The translations under genes were made by a program, and so were the position numbers. Under the pieces are notes generated by a model, which saw only the letters and a program-made list of their open reading frames with translations, was not told where the DNA came from and ran no database searches. Of a DNA stretch of 64,000 nucleotides, positions 42,919 to 51,653 are shown piece by piece (positions within the stretch are counted from its first letter, which is position 1; every line of letters begins with the position of its first letter). Where the stretch lies: contig DATJAL010000016.1 of assembly GCA_035516255.1 (NCBI GenBank), positions 1 to 64,000 of the forward strand, written 5' to 3'. This stretch comes from Chitinivibrionales bacterium. Lineage in GTDB: Bacteria; Fibrobacterota; Chitinivibrionia; Chitinivibrionales; FEN-1185.

Positions 42919-44430
42919 TTGAAACCAAAAAAATTGCTGCTTGTGCTTCTTGCCTGTTTTGCCGCGGGCCTCGCGTCCTGCGGAGGCCAGGTGCTGAAAA
43001 GAATCCACACGAGCCCCGAAGAGTACCTGCTGAACGACCTGAGGTCCAGGCGTATCCTGATGTTCGGCGATTTCGGGCACGGCCAGCCCCTTCCCTATTA
43101 TTCCCTTGTCCAGCTGCTTAACAAATGGGTTTCATTGGCAGCGAAGGACGCGGATGTCGACCGGAAGATCGTTTTGGTACTTGAAAGGGACAGCGCGCAA
43201 ATTGCGTTGATAAAGGATTTCATCAGGACCAATGATCCGAAGCCGCTCTTTCAATCCACGGTGCTTGCCCCACACGGGACCATGGAAGGCATGGAATTCC
43301 TCTGCGACCTGAGGCGGATCGCCGTCAGGACCGACAGCCTTAACGCGCATGCGCCCCTGCAAAAACAAATCACGCTTGAGCTGTTCGGCCCGGAAACCAC
43401 GCCGGAATACGGCCGCGATCTACCCGACTACAAGCTGACGATCGCCCAATCCGATTTCTTCTTCCATGCGCGCGACAGCCTGCTCGCGCGCGCGATCACC
43501 GGACATCTTGCGAACCGCGCCGACGCCAAGGCGGTCATCTTCTACGGAAACGGCCACCTGATCAAGAACTTTACAGACAAGAACATTTACCATCTGCGGT
43601 ACGCGACGAACACCATGGGATATTTCCTGGCATACTATCTGAAAAAGGCATACGGCGACGCGCAGGTGCTTTCCGTCAACCAGGTTCCGTTTGATCCCCG
43701 CGCCCACCCGCTCAAGCCGCCGGCCGCCAAAAAGGTCGGAACCGGCGATTTCTTCATCGAGGGCGCGCCGCTGCGGGCGATGCGCCTGCCCGCCGACCGG
43801 TACGACGGCAACGTGGCGCGCACCAAGCCCGCCGTTTACGCGCACATCCTGAGCGCGGTCCATTCGAGAATGGTGCTTGACGCATGCATCGCGCGGATGG
43901 ACTCCGCCTGCCGCGACACGACCGGCGCGCTCTGGAAGGAGTACCTGGCCGCCATCAGGAGCCTGCGCTACCTTTGCGGAAAGGACTTCGGCATGCCCGC
44001 GGATCCGGAGCCGTGGTTCAAGAGCAGCCAGCCGGCCCTCGTGCTGCAGCAATGGAAAGAATGGGTCGGCGCCAACGGCGGCACAATCGCCGGCAGGCTT
44101 GACACCAGGGAATTCAGGGAAGAAATGGAGAAAATGTATTTCAACGGTTTTAGCAGCCCCAATGTGAGGGCCGAAATGATTTCCATCGGGTTCGACAGGG
44201 CCATCTGGGATTCGTCGGGATTCTCCGAGACCCGCTGGAACGAAAAGGTCTGGCCCGAGGCCATAGACCGGATCAAAATCATCAATGCAATCGGACAGCT
44301 CTGGTTCGGCGACAGCCTCGAGCAGTCCAATGCGCGCGGGTTTCTCGTCCAAACCACGGGGCAGGATTTTTCCGAACCGGACTTGTATCTCAAATGGTTC
44401 AGAAGCCGCAAGGAAGGTGTCGCCTACTGA
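42919..44430 (+). CDS. Lipoprotein of unknown function (possible ChaN/erythromycin-esterase-like fold)
   Basis: A 503-aa protein from TTG 42919, with GGAGACG upstream. The lipoprotein signal ends LASC, so it is anchored by Cys21. The N-terminal half has ILMFGDFGHGQPLPYYSLVQLL, IVLVLERDSAQIALIKDF, and AVIFYGNGHLIKNF. These are reminiscent of the GExHG, LE and GxxH motifs of the ChaN/EreA-like superfamily. The C-terminal ~200 residues are unrecognised. Assignment beyond lipoprotein is tentative. It follows ispD by 52 nt, perhaps in one transcript. Confidence 0.7.
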   Translation: MKPKKLLLVLLACFAAGLASCGGQVLKRIHTSPEEYLLNDLRSRRILMFGDFGHGQPLPYYSLVQLLNKWVSLAAKDADVDRKIVLVLERDSAQIALIKDFIRTNDPKPLFQSTVLAPHGTMEGMEFLCDLRRIAVRTDSLNAHAPLQKQITLELFGPETTPEYGRDLPDYKLTIAQSDFFFHARDSLLARAITGHLANRADAKAVIFYGNGHLIKNFTDKNIYHLRYATNTMGYFLAYYLKKAYGDAQVLSVNQVPFDPRAHPLKPPAAKKVGTGDFFIEGAPLRAMRLPADRYDGNVARTKPAVYAHILSAVHSRMVLDACIARMDSACRDTTGALWKEYLAAIRSLRYLCGKDFGMPADPEPWFKSSQPALVLQQWKEWVGANGGTIAGRLDTREFREEMEKMYFNGFSSPNVRAEMISIGFDRAIWDSSGFSETRWNEKVWPEAIDRIKIINAIGQLWFGDSLEQSNARGFLVQTTGQDFSEPDLYLKWFRSRKEGVAY

Positions 44431-44492
44431 GAACGGTCCGGCCGGAGCCTTATTGAGTTCGCTCTTTGCAATGAATTTTTGATTACATCAGG

Positions 44493-45149
44493 CTAGGGCG
44501 CCTTGGGAGGCGTATACGGTTCCAAATGCCGCACGGGCCCGGGCGAGCCGATGGGCTGGATCTTCGGCTTGAGCGAATCGGGCAGGCTCTCAAACTGCTT
44601 CATCGCCATCCTGATGAGCGGCCTGTACTCGATGGTCTCCGACAGTCTCTCGCCGTTTTCCCTTGCGTCAAGGTATGCCCGCTGGTCCTGGAGCGTGACG
44701 AGGATGACGGGCGCGTTCCCCTTTTTATAATTCGTTTTTTCCCCTTTGTAAGGTACCACCTCCGCCTCCACGTATCCGGGATCGATGTAGTATATCGTAT
44801 TGAGGAGCTCCTTGCGTATCCTCGAAAGCGCGGAAATCTCCTTCTTGGCGGTGTCGATGTTGTTGTCGATCCTGTTGATGCGCTGGTTCGACCCGCCGTC
44901 CCAGAGCTTGTTTTTCATGTCGGCCACGTCGTTTCTCAACAAGAACAGCTGCTTGCCGATCGGCACGAGCTCGCTGTCGAGCGGCGCGATGATCGTTTCA
45001 TACTCATTCGGGGCGGCAGGGACCGGTTTTTTCATGATGGCGGGGTTTTCGTAGCGGTGGATGCCGCAACCGGGCAGGAAAAAGATGATCAAACTGAGAT
45101 TGACAAGCGGCAAGACAATCCTTTTAGCGGTTAAAAAAGTGTGAGCCAT
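44493..45149 (-). CDS. Lipoprotein of unknown function
   Basis: A 218-aa protein read from ATG 45149 (an in-frame ATG at 45161 is equally possible; neither has a good Shine-Dalgarno). The signal sequence ends LPGC, a good lipobox. The middle contains a coiled-coil-like stretch (IGKQLFLLRNDVADMKNKL, RINRIDNNIDTAKKEISALSRIRKELL). The C-terminus is Pro-rich (PIGSPGPVRHLEPYTPPKAP). It converges on the preceding lipoprotein gene and starts 34 nt downstream of the GT39-like gene, so it is probably co-transcribed with that gene. Confidence 0.65.
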   Translation of the reverse strand: MAHTFLTAKRIVLPLVNLSLIIFFLPGCGIHRYENPAIMKKPVPAAPNEYETIIAPLDSELVPIGKQLFLLRNDVADMKNKLWDGGSNQRINRIDNNIDTAKKEISALSRIRKELLNTIYYIDPGYVEAEVVPYKGEKTNYKKGNAPVILVTLQDQRAYLDARENGERLSETIEYRPLIRMAMKQFESLPDSLKPKIQPIGSPGPVRHLEPYTPPKAP

Positions 45150-45183
45150 TGATTCATCCATGATCATCATTGAGGAAAAAAGA

Positions 45184-46413
45184 TTACGGCACCAGCAGCA
45201 ACAAAACATAAGGAACCAGCGCCTCACCCACCAGCACCGGCATCACCACCCGCCGCCACCTCCGCCCTTCGGAGAAATGATACAATGGAACGCAGAAAAA
45301 AACAAGCAGCGCGGCGAGCGACGGGAACAGAAACCTGCCGTCGGCGTTGTCCCAGTGCAGGTTGTAATTGATGTAGGCCGCGATGTTGAGCAGCAAAAGG
45401 CTGGCCAGGAATATTTCCCATAAAGCAATTTTCTTTTTGGAGACCATGTATGCGGCGAAAAGCGCCGCGTTGGCGAGCACGGCGGCCGCCTCGAACCACA
45501 AGAAAGCACCCACGGCGTGCGACGCGGGCACATGCTGCATGGGGAACCAGAAGCAGTACAGCGCGAGCTTGAGAAAGCGGACAAACTGGCGCGGCGTGAA
45601 AAGAAAGAACTGCGGCGGGCCGTTCCCCACGCCAAAGGCGAACAGCGAGCCGTACACGCCGAGGTTGCGCAGGTACCATGGTCCGGCAAGAACAACGGCG
45701 ATGCCGAGCGCGGCGCAGAGTGAAAAAAGCCATTGAACGTTGCGCGACACTAACAGCCGGTATATAAAAAGCGCGATGATGACAGGAAGAAAAAGGATGA
45801 GCGAGGTCTTCGTGAGCATGCCTATTCCCAGCAGCAGACCCAAATAGACAGCAATCCGCCGCAATTCCGGTGCGGGCATTTCCTTTCCCAATCCGCACAG
45901 GCGGATAATTTCAGGGGCGATCAGCAGTGCAATGAGCCAGCTCATTGCGTCGTTTGACGCGACGGAGCAGAAGTAAGCATGGACCGGGAGGAATGCCGTG
46001 AACAGCACGGCGCCGGTGCCGACGCCGGCGGGAAAAGACAGCGCCGTAAAAATTCTTGCTATGACAAGCAGCGACAGCGCCCCGAAAATAAACGACAGCA
46101 GCCGGCACGCAAGGAGGCTGTGGTTTCTTCCGACCACGAGCTCGAGCGCGGCGCCGAGAAGGTAATACGCGGGCGCCTGATAGTATTCGAACTCGTTTCT
46201 GACAAACGAGTCGGTTTCGCGCGCATGGTGGCGCTGGACCGGAAATTCCCTGTGCTTCGCGAGGTAATGGACGTAATTGAGGTGCGAGGCCTCGTCGTTA
46301 AGACCTTCGAGGCGAAAGGAAACCGTCTGCGTGGGCGGAAGAATAAAAACATAGACAAGCCTGATGGCCAGAGCGGTAAAAACCAATATGCCTGTAATCA
46401 ATTTTGAGCGCAT
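45184..46413 (-). CDS. GT39/DUF2142-like membrane glycosyltransferase
   Basis: This 409-aa protein has about ten helices. The first periplasmic loop has GLNDEASHLNYVHYLAKHREFPV, the acidic motif (DE at the catalytic position) of GT-C enzymes such as PMT/ArnT and DUF2142 proteins. EYYQAPAYYLLGAALE follows. GT-C enzymes transfer sugars from polyprenyl-phosphate donors on the outer face of the inner membrane. Acceptor unknown. It lacks the large C-terminal periplasmic domain of longer members. No Shine-Dalgarno before ATG 46413. Confidence 0.75.
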   Translation of the reverse strand: MRSKLITGILVFTALAIRLVYVFILPPTQTVSFRLEGLNDEASHLNYVHYLAKHREFPVQRHHARETDSFVRNEFEYYQAPAYYLLGAALELVVGRNHSLLACRLLSFIFGALSLLVIARIFTALSFPAGVGTGAVLFTAFLPVHAYFCSVASNDAMSWLIALLIAPEIIRLCGLGKEMPAPELRRIAVYLGLLLGIGMLTKTSLILFLPVIIALFIYRLLVSRNVQWLFSLCAALGIAVVLAGPWYLRNLGVYGSLFAFGVGNGPPQFFLFTPRQFVRFLKLALYCFWFPMQHVPASHAVGAFLWFEAAAVLANAALFAAYMVSKKKIALWEIFLASLLLLNIAAYINYNLHWDNADGRFLFPSLAALLVFFCVPLYHFSEGRRWRRVVMPVLVGEALVPYVLLLLVP

Positions 46414-46498
46414 GCGTTTTTTTATATTTGATGAACTTTATGGCTCCCACCTAAAATATGTTTTTTCCGTGATATTAATCAGCGTAAATGGATAACGA

Positions 46499-46525
46499 AT
46501 GTCACTCCCGCGGACGCGGGAGTCC
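46499..46525. repeat. Palindromic repeat, family D, copy 2
   Basis: GTCACTCCCGCG..CGCGGGAGT resembles 34285-34314. Its partner 92 nt away is in the opposite arrangement. Confidence 0.55.
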
Positions 46526-46590
46526 AGTCAAAAATTCAAGCATGGATTGGTAAGAGAACCCAAACTCCATTAGTCATGCATGCGGTCACA

Positions 46591-46620
46591 GTCGTTTTCC
46601 CGCTTTCGCGGGAATGACAC
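46591..46620. repeat. Palindromic repeat, family D, copy 3
   Basis: TTTTCCCGCTTTCGCGGGAATGACA repeats the 34.3-kb palindrome in reverse orientation. Confidence 0.55.
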
Positions 46621-46745
46621 TTGCACCATATGTCGCTTATTGAACAATGAAATTTTTTTTCTTTGAATCAAGCGGCCATCCATTCATCAATTTCATCAGA
46701 TCAAAATAGTGGAAATGCCTGTCATCCGAAGCGTATCTTAATGAC

Positions 46746-47321
46746 ATGAAAAAAGAACCGATACGGTGCTCGTGGGCCGGCATGGACCCTGTTTACCTTG
46801 ACTACCACGACAACGAATGGGGCATGCCGGTCCACGATGACAAGAAATTGTTCGAAATGCTCATCCTTGAAGGGTTTCAGGCCGGCCTGAGCTGGATCAC
46901 CATACTCAAGCGGCGCGGGAATTTCAGGAAAGCGTTTGACAATTGGGACTGGGTAAAAATTTCAAAATATACCCCAAAAGACATCAAGCGGCTCATGGCG
47001 GACAAGACCATCATCCGCAACAGGCTTAAAATCAAATCAGCGATCAACAACGCGAAACGGTTCATCGAGGTCCTCGGGGAATTCGGCACGTTCTCCGATT
47101 ATATGTGGCGTTTTACAAACGGCAAGACCGTGCTGCCGAAGCGGCCGTACAAAACCTGGAAAGACATACCTGCCCGGACGCCGCTTTCAGACGCCATGAG
47201 CGCCGATCTCAAAAAACGCGGCTTCACCTTCGTGGGCCCGGTCATCTGCTATTCGCACATGCAGGCGGTGGGAATGGTGAACGACCATGTTCAGGGATGC
47301 TTCAGATGCCCGAAAAGATAA
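46746..47321 (+). CDS. tag: DNA-3-methyladenine glycosylase I
   Basis: This 191-aa base-excision enzyme removes 3-methyladenine. It has the N-terminal zinc ligands RCSWAG and DYHDNEWG, QAGLSWITILKRR with the substrate-pocket Glu just before it (ILEGFQAG), and the C-terminal zinc pair in NDHVQGCFRC. Length and motifs match Tag throughout. The next gene begins inside its last 16 bases, in another frame, which suggests coupled translation. Confidence 0.94.
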   Translation: MKKEPIRCSWAGMDPVYLDYHDNEWGMPVHDDKKLFEMLILEGFQAGLSWITILKRRGNFRKAFDNWDWVKISKYTPKDIKRLMADKTIIRNRLKIKSAINNAKRFIEVLGEFGTFSDYMWRFTNGKTVLPKRPYKTWKDIPARTPLSDAMSADLKKRGFTFVGPVICYSHMQAVGMVNDHVQGCFRCPKR

Positions 47322-47653
47322 TCCTCGATTTCGGATCGCTCGAACTGCGCGCAGAGCTTTTTGACCTGCCGGTGTGCGGTGCGCTTGTCAAGATCCTTCC
47401 GGCAACGGTCGAATTGACCGCCTGGGGCGGGTAATTGTATGGAACGATACCCATTTCCCGTGATGAAAAAGGGAAACTCGTGCCGTCGATTCCTCCGGGC
47501 GGAATCGCCTACAGTCATCGAGGATCTTACCTGTGCATTTTTTTCGGCCAGACGCCGGCATGGCCGGTGGAGCATATCGGAAACATTTTAGGAAATGCTT
47601 GGAAGAAGCTTAATGAAGTGGATATTGACAAGGTGATAATCAGAAAAGCATGA
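47306..47653 (+). pseudogene. Cyclophilin-like protein gene interrupted by an in-frame stop
   Basis: One continuous frame encodes 42 residues from ATG 47306, a TAA at 47432-47434, and 72 residues after it. The product resembles the small cyclophilin-like (TM1367/DUF369-type) family: ELRAELFDLPVCGALVKILP, then TAWGG-stop-LYGTIPIS, then GGIAYSHRGSYLCIFFGQTPA. The family has Glu in the WGxExY motif, so TAA probably replaced GAA by one base change. TTG 47435 could restart translation but has no ribosome site. A sequencing error is possible. Confidence 0.65.
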
Positions 47654-47700
47654 GGGATTTGCATTATGCCGGTGGAATATTTGATCCGGCAAGACCATCA

Positions 47701-48363
47701 TCAAACTTTCTTCAAGACAACATTCTTCACCCTTCCACCCTCTACCTCGATCACCGCATAATTCCCGCTTTTAAACGCGCCCGGATTCACGATCGTCGTA
47801 TCACCTATTACATCAACGCCCCGCGACTCGTGAATATGCCCGGTGACGCACAAAAAGGGCTTTTTGACTTCAATGAAATTTCTTATTTCCCTGCTGCCGA
47901 CATGACCGCCGACCCACGCCTTGTCAACGTTGGTGGCATAGGGCGGCTGGTGCGAAAGAAAAATGAATGCGCCCGGTTCACAAGACGCAAACGGTTCCTG
48001 ATCAAGAAAACGTTTAAAATCCGCCTCTGCGAACTCGTTCGGCGTTTTTCCCAGCGGGGACGGCAGCGACCCGCCGATGCCCGCAACGGGTATTCCCTTG
48101 ACGCTTGCGATTTTCCTGTCTATGCCGTAAACGGTTTCAGCGAGCGCGGCGCCCGCTTCGGGTTTATCACAGTTGCCCGCCACGGCGTAGAACGACGGGG
48201 AATATTTTTTTATTTCGTTGATCACGGCAAGCATGGCTTCCCTGCCGCTGAAATGCGTGATGTCGCCCGCTGCCAGAACGGCGTCGGCCGCGGCAAGTTC
48301 TTCCGCAATCGAGGCGAGTGAAGCGGTTTTCGCGTGGATGTCGGCGAGGACGAGCAGTCTCAC
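47701..48363 (-). CDS. Calcineurin-like metallophosphoesterase
   Basis: This 220-aa protein has all five metal-binding blocks: LADIHAK (D-x-H), AAGDITH, AGNCDKPE, a single His in FLSHQPPY, and VTGHIHESRGV. It resembles the YfcE/MJ0936-like or Mre11-like single-domain phosphoesterases. The substrate is unknown. It follows the small membrane protein gene by 3 nt on the minus strand, so the two form an operon. It converges with the broken cyclophilin-like gene. Confidence 0.88.
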   Translation of the reverse strand: MRLLVLADIHAKTASLASIAEELAAADAVLAAGDITHFSGREAMLAVINEIKKYSPSFYAVAGNCDKPEAGAALAETVYGIDRKIASVKGIPVAGIGGSLPSPLGKTPNEFAEADFKRFLDQEPFASCEPGAFIFLSHQPPYATNVDKAWVGGHVGSREIRNFIEVKKPFLCVTGHIHESRGVDVIGDTTIVNPGAFKSGNYAVIEVEGGRVKNVVLKKV

Positions 48364-48366
48364 GGA

Positions 48367-48684
48367 TCAGTCTTTTTTCAGCTTTGCCCAGAGAAAGCTT
48401 ATGATGCCGAGGACAAACAGGCACGCCAGCGCGGCGATGCCGTAGCCCGCTGTTTTGGAGCGGCGTTTTTCCTCAGGAGTGCGGTAGGTGAATTCGGGCT
48501 TTGGAGTTTCTGCTTCTTTCGGCGCGGCGCCGTGTACCTGTTTTCCGGCCTTGCCGCCGCCGGCGCTTTCCTTTGAATGGGCGATTATCTTTTTCGCCAG
48601 CATCTCGTCGGCATTGGCGCCGAACACCTGGCGGCCTTTTTCTTTTTTGGTCGATCCGGATGAAGTTGATTTTCTGCGGTTCAT
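48367..48684 (-). CDS. Small basic single-pass membrane protein
   Basis: This 105-aa protein has a Lys/Ser-rich cytoplasmic N-terminus (KSTSSGSTKKEKGRQVFG), a middle ending FTYRTPEEKRRSK, and one C-terminal helix (YGIAALACLFVLGIISFLW), giving a tail-anchored shape. GGAGG lies upstream of ATG 48684. Family not recognised. Tight spacing to the phosphoesterase suggests the pair work together, possibly by tethering. Confidence 0.6.
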   Translation of the reverse strand: MNRRKSTSSGSTKKEKGRQVFGANADEMLAKKIIAHSKESAGGGKAGKQVHGAAPKEAETPKPEFTYRTPEEKRRSKTAGYGIAALACLFVLGIISFLWAKLKKD

Positions 48685-48869
48685 TGAAGTCGCCTCCAGT
48701 AAGAAAAATAGTATTGATTTGATGGGTTCGAGAGAAATTTCAATGATAAAGTCAATTCTTTGATGATATATTATACAATATAGAAGCAGTTCGTCTCGCC
48801 CGATCGAAAATATTTTACATTACTAACGATGGTTTTCCAATCAGCCATAAAGAAAAATAAGGAGCTGTC

Positions 48870-50756
48870 GTGAAAATCCAAAAATCATTCATCATCGTCG
48901 CCCTGCTTGTCCTGACTTCCCTCGCCGGCCAGCTCGGCATCAACATCAGTCTCCCCGAGCGCGGAGGCACCTTTGTCGATATCGCGAAGGAGAATTACCG
49001 CTGGACCAAGGTCGGCACGGGCGCCGACCTCGCCACGGCCGACGTTGATTCGTCGGGCTGGCCCGCGTGCGACGCCAATTTCGTGCTCGACCTGCGGCCG
49101 GTGGCGGAGTGGGCGGGCACGGTGGACGACCCGGCGTCGTACCATCTCGACCTGCGCGGAACGTACAAATGCGGCCTTACCGGCCGCGCGAGCGTGCGCA
49201 GCACGGGCGAGGGAACGGTGCAGAACCTCGCGTATGACTCCTTGTCAAATGCCACAACCTTTGATTTTGTCATTACCGACGCGCCCGCGCCCGGCGGCGG
49301 GTTCATCTGTCTTGAGTTCACCGGCACGAAGCGCGCCCCGGCGAGCGCGGCCGGCAGCGGGTTCACGCGGTTTGTCATGAGCCATCCGGGATATCCGTTG
49401 GGCACGTCCAAGGTTTTCACCGACAATTTTCTCGCCGCTCTCTCGGGAATAAATTTCGCCGCGATACGGTTCATGCCGTTCACCAACCCCAACGGCATTG
49501 ACCCCGCGTATCCCGGCACCACGCCGTGGAGCAAGCGCAAGCTCGTTTCCGACGCGGGACAGACCGCCATCGCGCCGATCGGAAAGCCCGACGGCGGAGC
49601 GTGGGAATACGTGATCCAGATCGCGAACACCGTGAACAAGGACGCGTGGATCAACGTGCCGATCTCTGCGGACGCGGGCTACGTGCGCCGCCTTGCGCAG
49701 CTGTTCAAGGATTCCCTCAAGTCAAGTCTCAACATTTACGTGGAGAGCAGCAACGAGGTGTGGAACACGGCGCCGGGCTACGAACAGACCGCCTACAACC
49801 AGGCCTGGGCCGCCGCGCTCGGGATCACCGAGCAGCAGAACCACGCGCGCCGCACCGTGTCGCTCGCCATGACCTTCGACAGCGTGTTCGGACCCGGCGC
49901 GCTCAACAACCGGGTGCGCGTGGTGTTGTGCAGCCACAAGCCCATGCTCAAATGGTGGGTGGAGCCCATGTTGCAGTATGTCAACACGGCCTTCGGCCCG
50001 CCGAAAAACTACCTCTACGCGATCGGTTGTCAGACGTATTTCACGGGCGGCGTTGACACGGGAGAAAGCGTTGCCAAAATCCTTTCCGACTGCCACGCCG
50101 ACATCCAGAGCCAGATCGACGAGACCGGCCAGGTCAACGAGGCGGGCCGCATGCAGTGGATCGCCCAGGCAAAAACGTGGAGCCTCGCCGGCGGCTTCGT
50201 CTCCTACGAGGGCGGGCCCGACCACGGCGGCGGCAGCACCACCAACATCGCCAACCGCATCCTTGCCGAGCGCGACGCGGGCATGGGCGAGCTGCTCAAA
50301 TACAATTACGACACGGCGTTCCTCGCCCTGGGCGGGCTGCTCGCCATGCAGTTCACCCTGAGCAGCGGGTACAACCGCTACGGGTGCTGGGGCCTCACCG
50401 ACGACATTGCAAATCCGAACCGCAACTACAAGTACGCGGCGATGAAGTCCATTGTCGGCGGGCCGCAGGCGGTGATCAGCCCGAAGGCGCGGGAAATCGC
50501 GCCCGGTAACTTGACAATATCAAATGCCCGCCGCGGCACGGCCGTTGTCAGGGCCGCAATTAAAAGCGGCCGTGAGGCAACACTTGATCTGTTCACGGCG
50601 TCGGGAAAAATGGTGCAAAAATATTGCCGGACGGCGCAGGGATCAGACGGAAGCGAAATCGTGTGGAACCTCGGCATGCTTTCGCCGGGTTTGTACCTAC
50701 TCCGATTCTCCAGCGGAAGCACCCATTTGGAACGGCATGTTGTTATAATGAAATAA
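48870..50756 (+). CDS. Secreted glycosidase-like protein (clan A-like) with C-terminal sorting domain
   Basis: A 628-aa protein from GTG 48870 (AAGGAG five bases upstream), with signal peptide FIIVALLVLTSLAG. An N-terminal beta-rich region covers about 25-150. A barrel-like domain follows, with INFAAIRFMPF, VESSNEVWN (NE at 295-296, the acid/base position of clan GH-A) and GGFVSYEGGPDH (candidate nucleophile Glu). The C-terminus has ATLDLFTASGKMVQKY and LSPGLYLLRFSSG...ERHVVIMK, a type IX-like sorting domain. The polysaccharide target is unknown; the family is not assigned with certainty. Confidence 0.8.
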   Translation: MKIQKSFIIVALLVLTSLAGQLGINISLPERGGTFVDIAKENYRWTKVGTGADLATADVDSSGWPACDANFVLDLRPVAEWAGTVDDPASYHLDLRGTYKCGLTGRASVRSTGEGTVQNLAYDSLSNATTFDFVITDAPAPGGGFICLEFTGTKRAPASAAGSGFTRFVMSHPGYPLGTSKVFTDNFLAALSGINFAAIRFMPFTNPNGIDPAYPGTTPWSKRKLVSDAGQTAIAPIGKPDGGAWEYVIQIANTVNKDAWINVPISADAGYVRRLAQLFKDSLKSSLNIYVESSNEVWNTAPGYEQTAYNQAWAAALGITEQQNHARRTVSLAMTFDSVFGPGALNNRVRVVLCSHKPMLKWWVEPMLQYVNTAFGPPKNYLYAIGCQTYFTGGVDTGESVAKILSDCHADIQSQIDETGQVNEAGRMQWIAQAKTWSLAGGFVSYEGGPDHGGGSTTNIANRILAERDAGMGELLKYNYDTAFLALGGLLAMQFTLSSGYNRYGCWGLTDDIANPNRNYKYAAMKSIVGGPQAVISPKAREIAPGNLTISNARRGTAVVRAAIKSGREATLDLFTASGKMVQKYCRTAQGSDGSEIVWNLGMLSPGLYLLRFSSGSTHLERHVVIMK

Positions 50757-50867
50757 AGCGTTGGACCCTTTTCTTGGCGAAGCCGGTTTCTGAGGAGGCC
50801 GTGGTGCGAAAGCGGGCATCGATGCGGCGGTGAAACAAAATCAGTAAAACCGCTGTCTAACTTTTGT

Positions 50868-51473
50868 ATGGTAAAAGAAGCACATGCTGCAGGGGTCGGG
50901 GCGCAAGCGCAAAAACCTGACTCATCTCAATCACCCCCGTGCGTATACGTTTGGGAACACACCGGCGCGCATGCGGTGCAAACCACGCTTGAAGTGGTGC
51001 CGGGCCGGCACGTTAATGTCACGGTTTCCATCGACGGGCCAAACGGAATCCGGGCGCTGCTCGTCACGCACCTCGATGCCGGCCATGTTTTTTTTATCGA
51101 CCTGCTGTCGAATGTCAGCGACCGCATCCTCTACTACAGCGGCCTCGCCGCCTACATGGTCAATCTCGCCATCCAGACGATACGGCCGATGTATGCCCGG
51201 CCGCAGGAGGTCCTGCTGTTCGGACGCGTCGCGCATGACGACGGCGCTCTCGAAACCGGCATTGATTTCTGGAAACGTTTTGGCGCCTCGTTCATTGTGT
51301 TCAAAGATGATGCCGTGGCCCAACTTTGCGGTTCGCTTTCCGACCTGCATACCGTTGATGACGGCCTCATGATGGGAGAATTTCCGCAGCTGGTGCCGCT
51401 GGACGCCTTTTCGCGCGCGCAAACCCCGTCGTGCTCCCCGGTGAACGCGGTTGTTTTTGCCGGTAAGAAGTGA
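50868..51473 (+). CDS. Hypothetical protein
   Basis: A 201-codon frame that looks coding in its middle (HVNVTVSIDGPNGIRALLVTH, GIDFWKRFGASFIVFKDDAVAQL) and ends FAGKK. I recognise no family. The start is doubtful: ATG 50868 has no Shine-Dalgarno, and the frame is open back to the preceding stop. The N-terminal ~25 residues are poor in character. A mixed alpha/beta soluble protein is likely. A 180-bp spacer follows with nothing evident. Confidence 0.45.
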   Translation: MVKEAHAAGVGAQAQKPDSSQSPPCVYVWEHTGAHAVQTTLEVVPGRHVNVTVSIDGPNGIRALLVTHLDAGHVFFIDLLSNVSDRILYYSGLAAYMVNLAIQTIRPMYARPQEVLLFGRVAHDDGALETGIDFWKRFGASFIVFKDDAVAQLCGSLSDLHTVDDGLMMGEFPQLVPLDAFSRAQTPSCSPVNAVVFAGKK

Positions 51474-51653
51474 GCGCCGGATCCCATACGTCAATGTGAT
51501 ATTTGCGCGATCACGTGTGTTTTTGGGAATGCCCGACTGAGCGATGCCGCCACGTTAACGTTATGTGCGGCATTTTGCGGCGGCGGTGGCCGGCGGCCGG
51601 AGAGAGACTCCTTCCGCCAAATCAATTTCTCTTATCTTTATTGGAAACGCCCA

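Larger units (their letters stand above)
46414..46745. other. Spacer with two family D palindromes
   Basis: This 332-bp divergent spacer has no gene. It carries palindromes at 46499-46525 and 46591-46620 and AT-rich flanks that should hold the promoters of the GT39-like gene and tag. Confidence 0.5.

Noticed and set aside
47432-47434. In-frame TAA as recoding (selenocysteine or pyrrolysine)
   Set aside because: TAA is not used for either amino acid; a nonsense mutation or sequence error is simpler.
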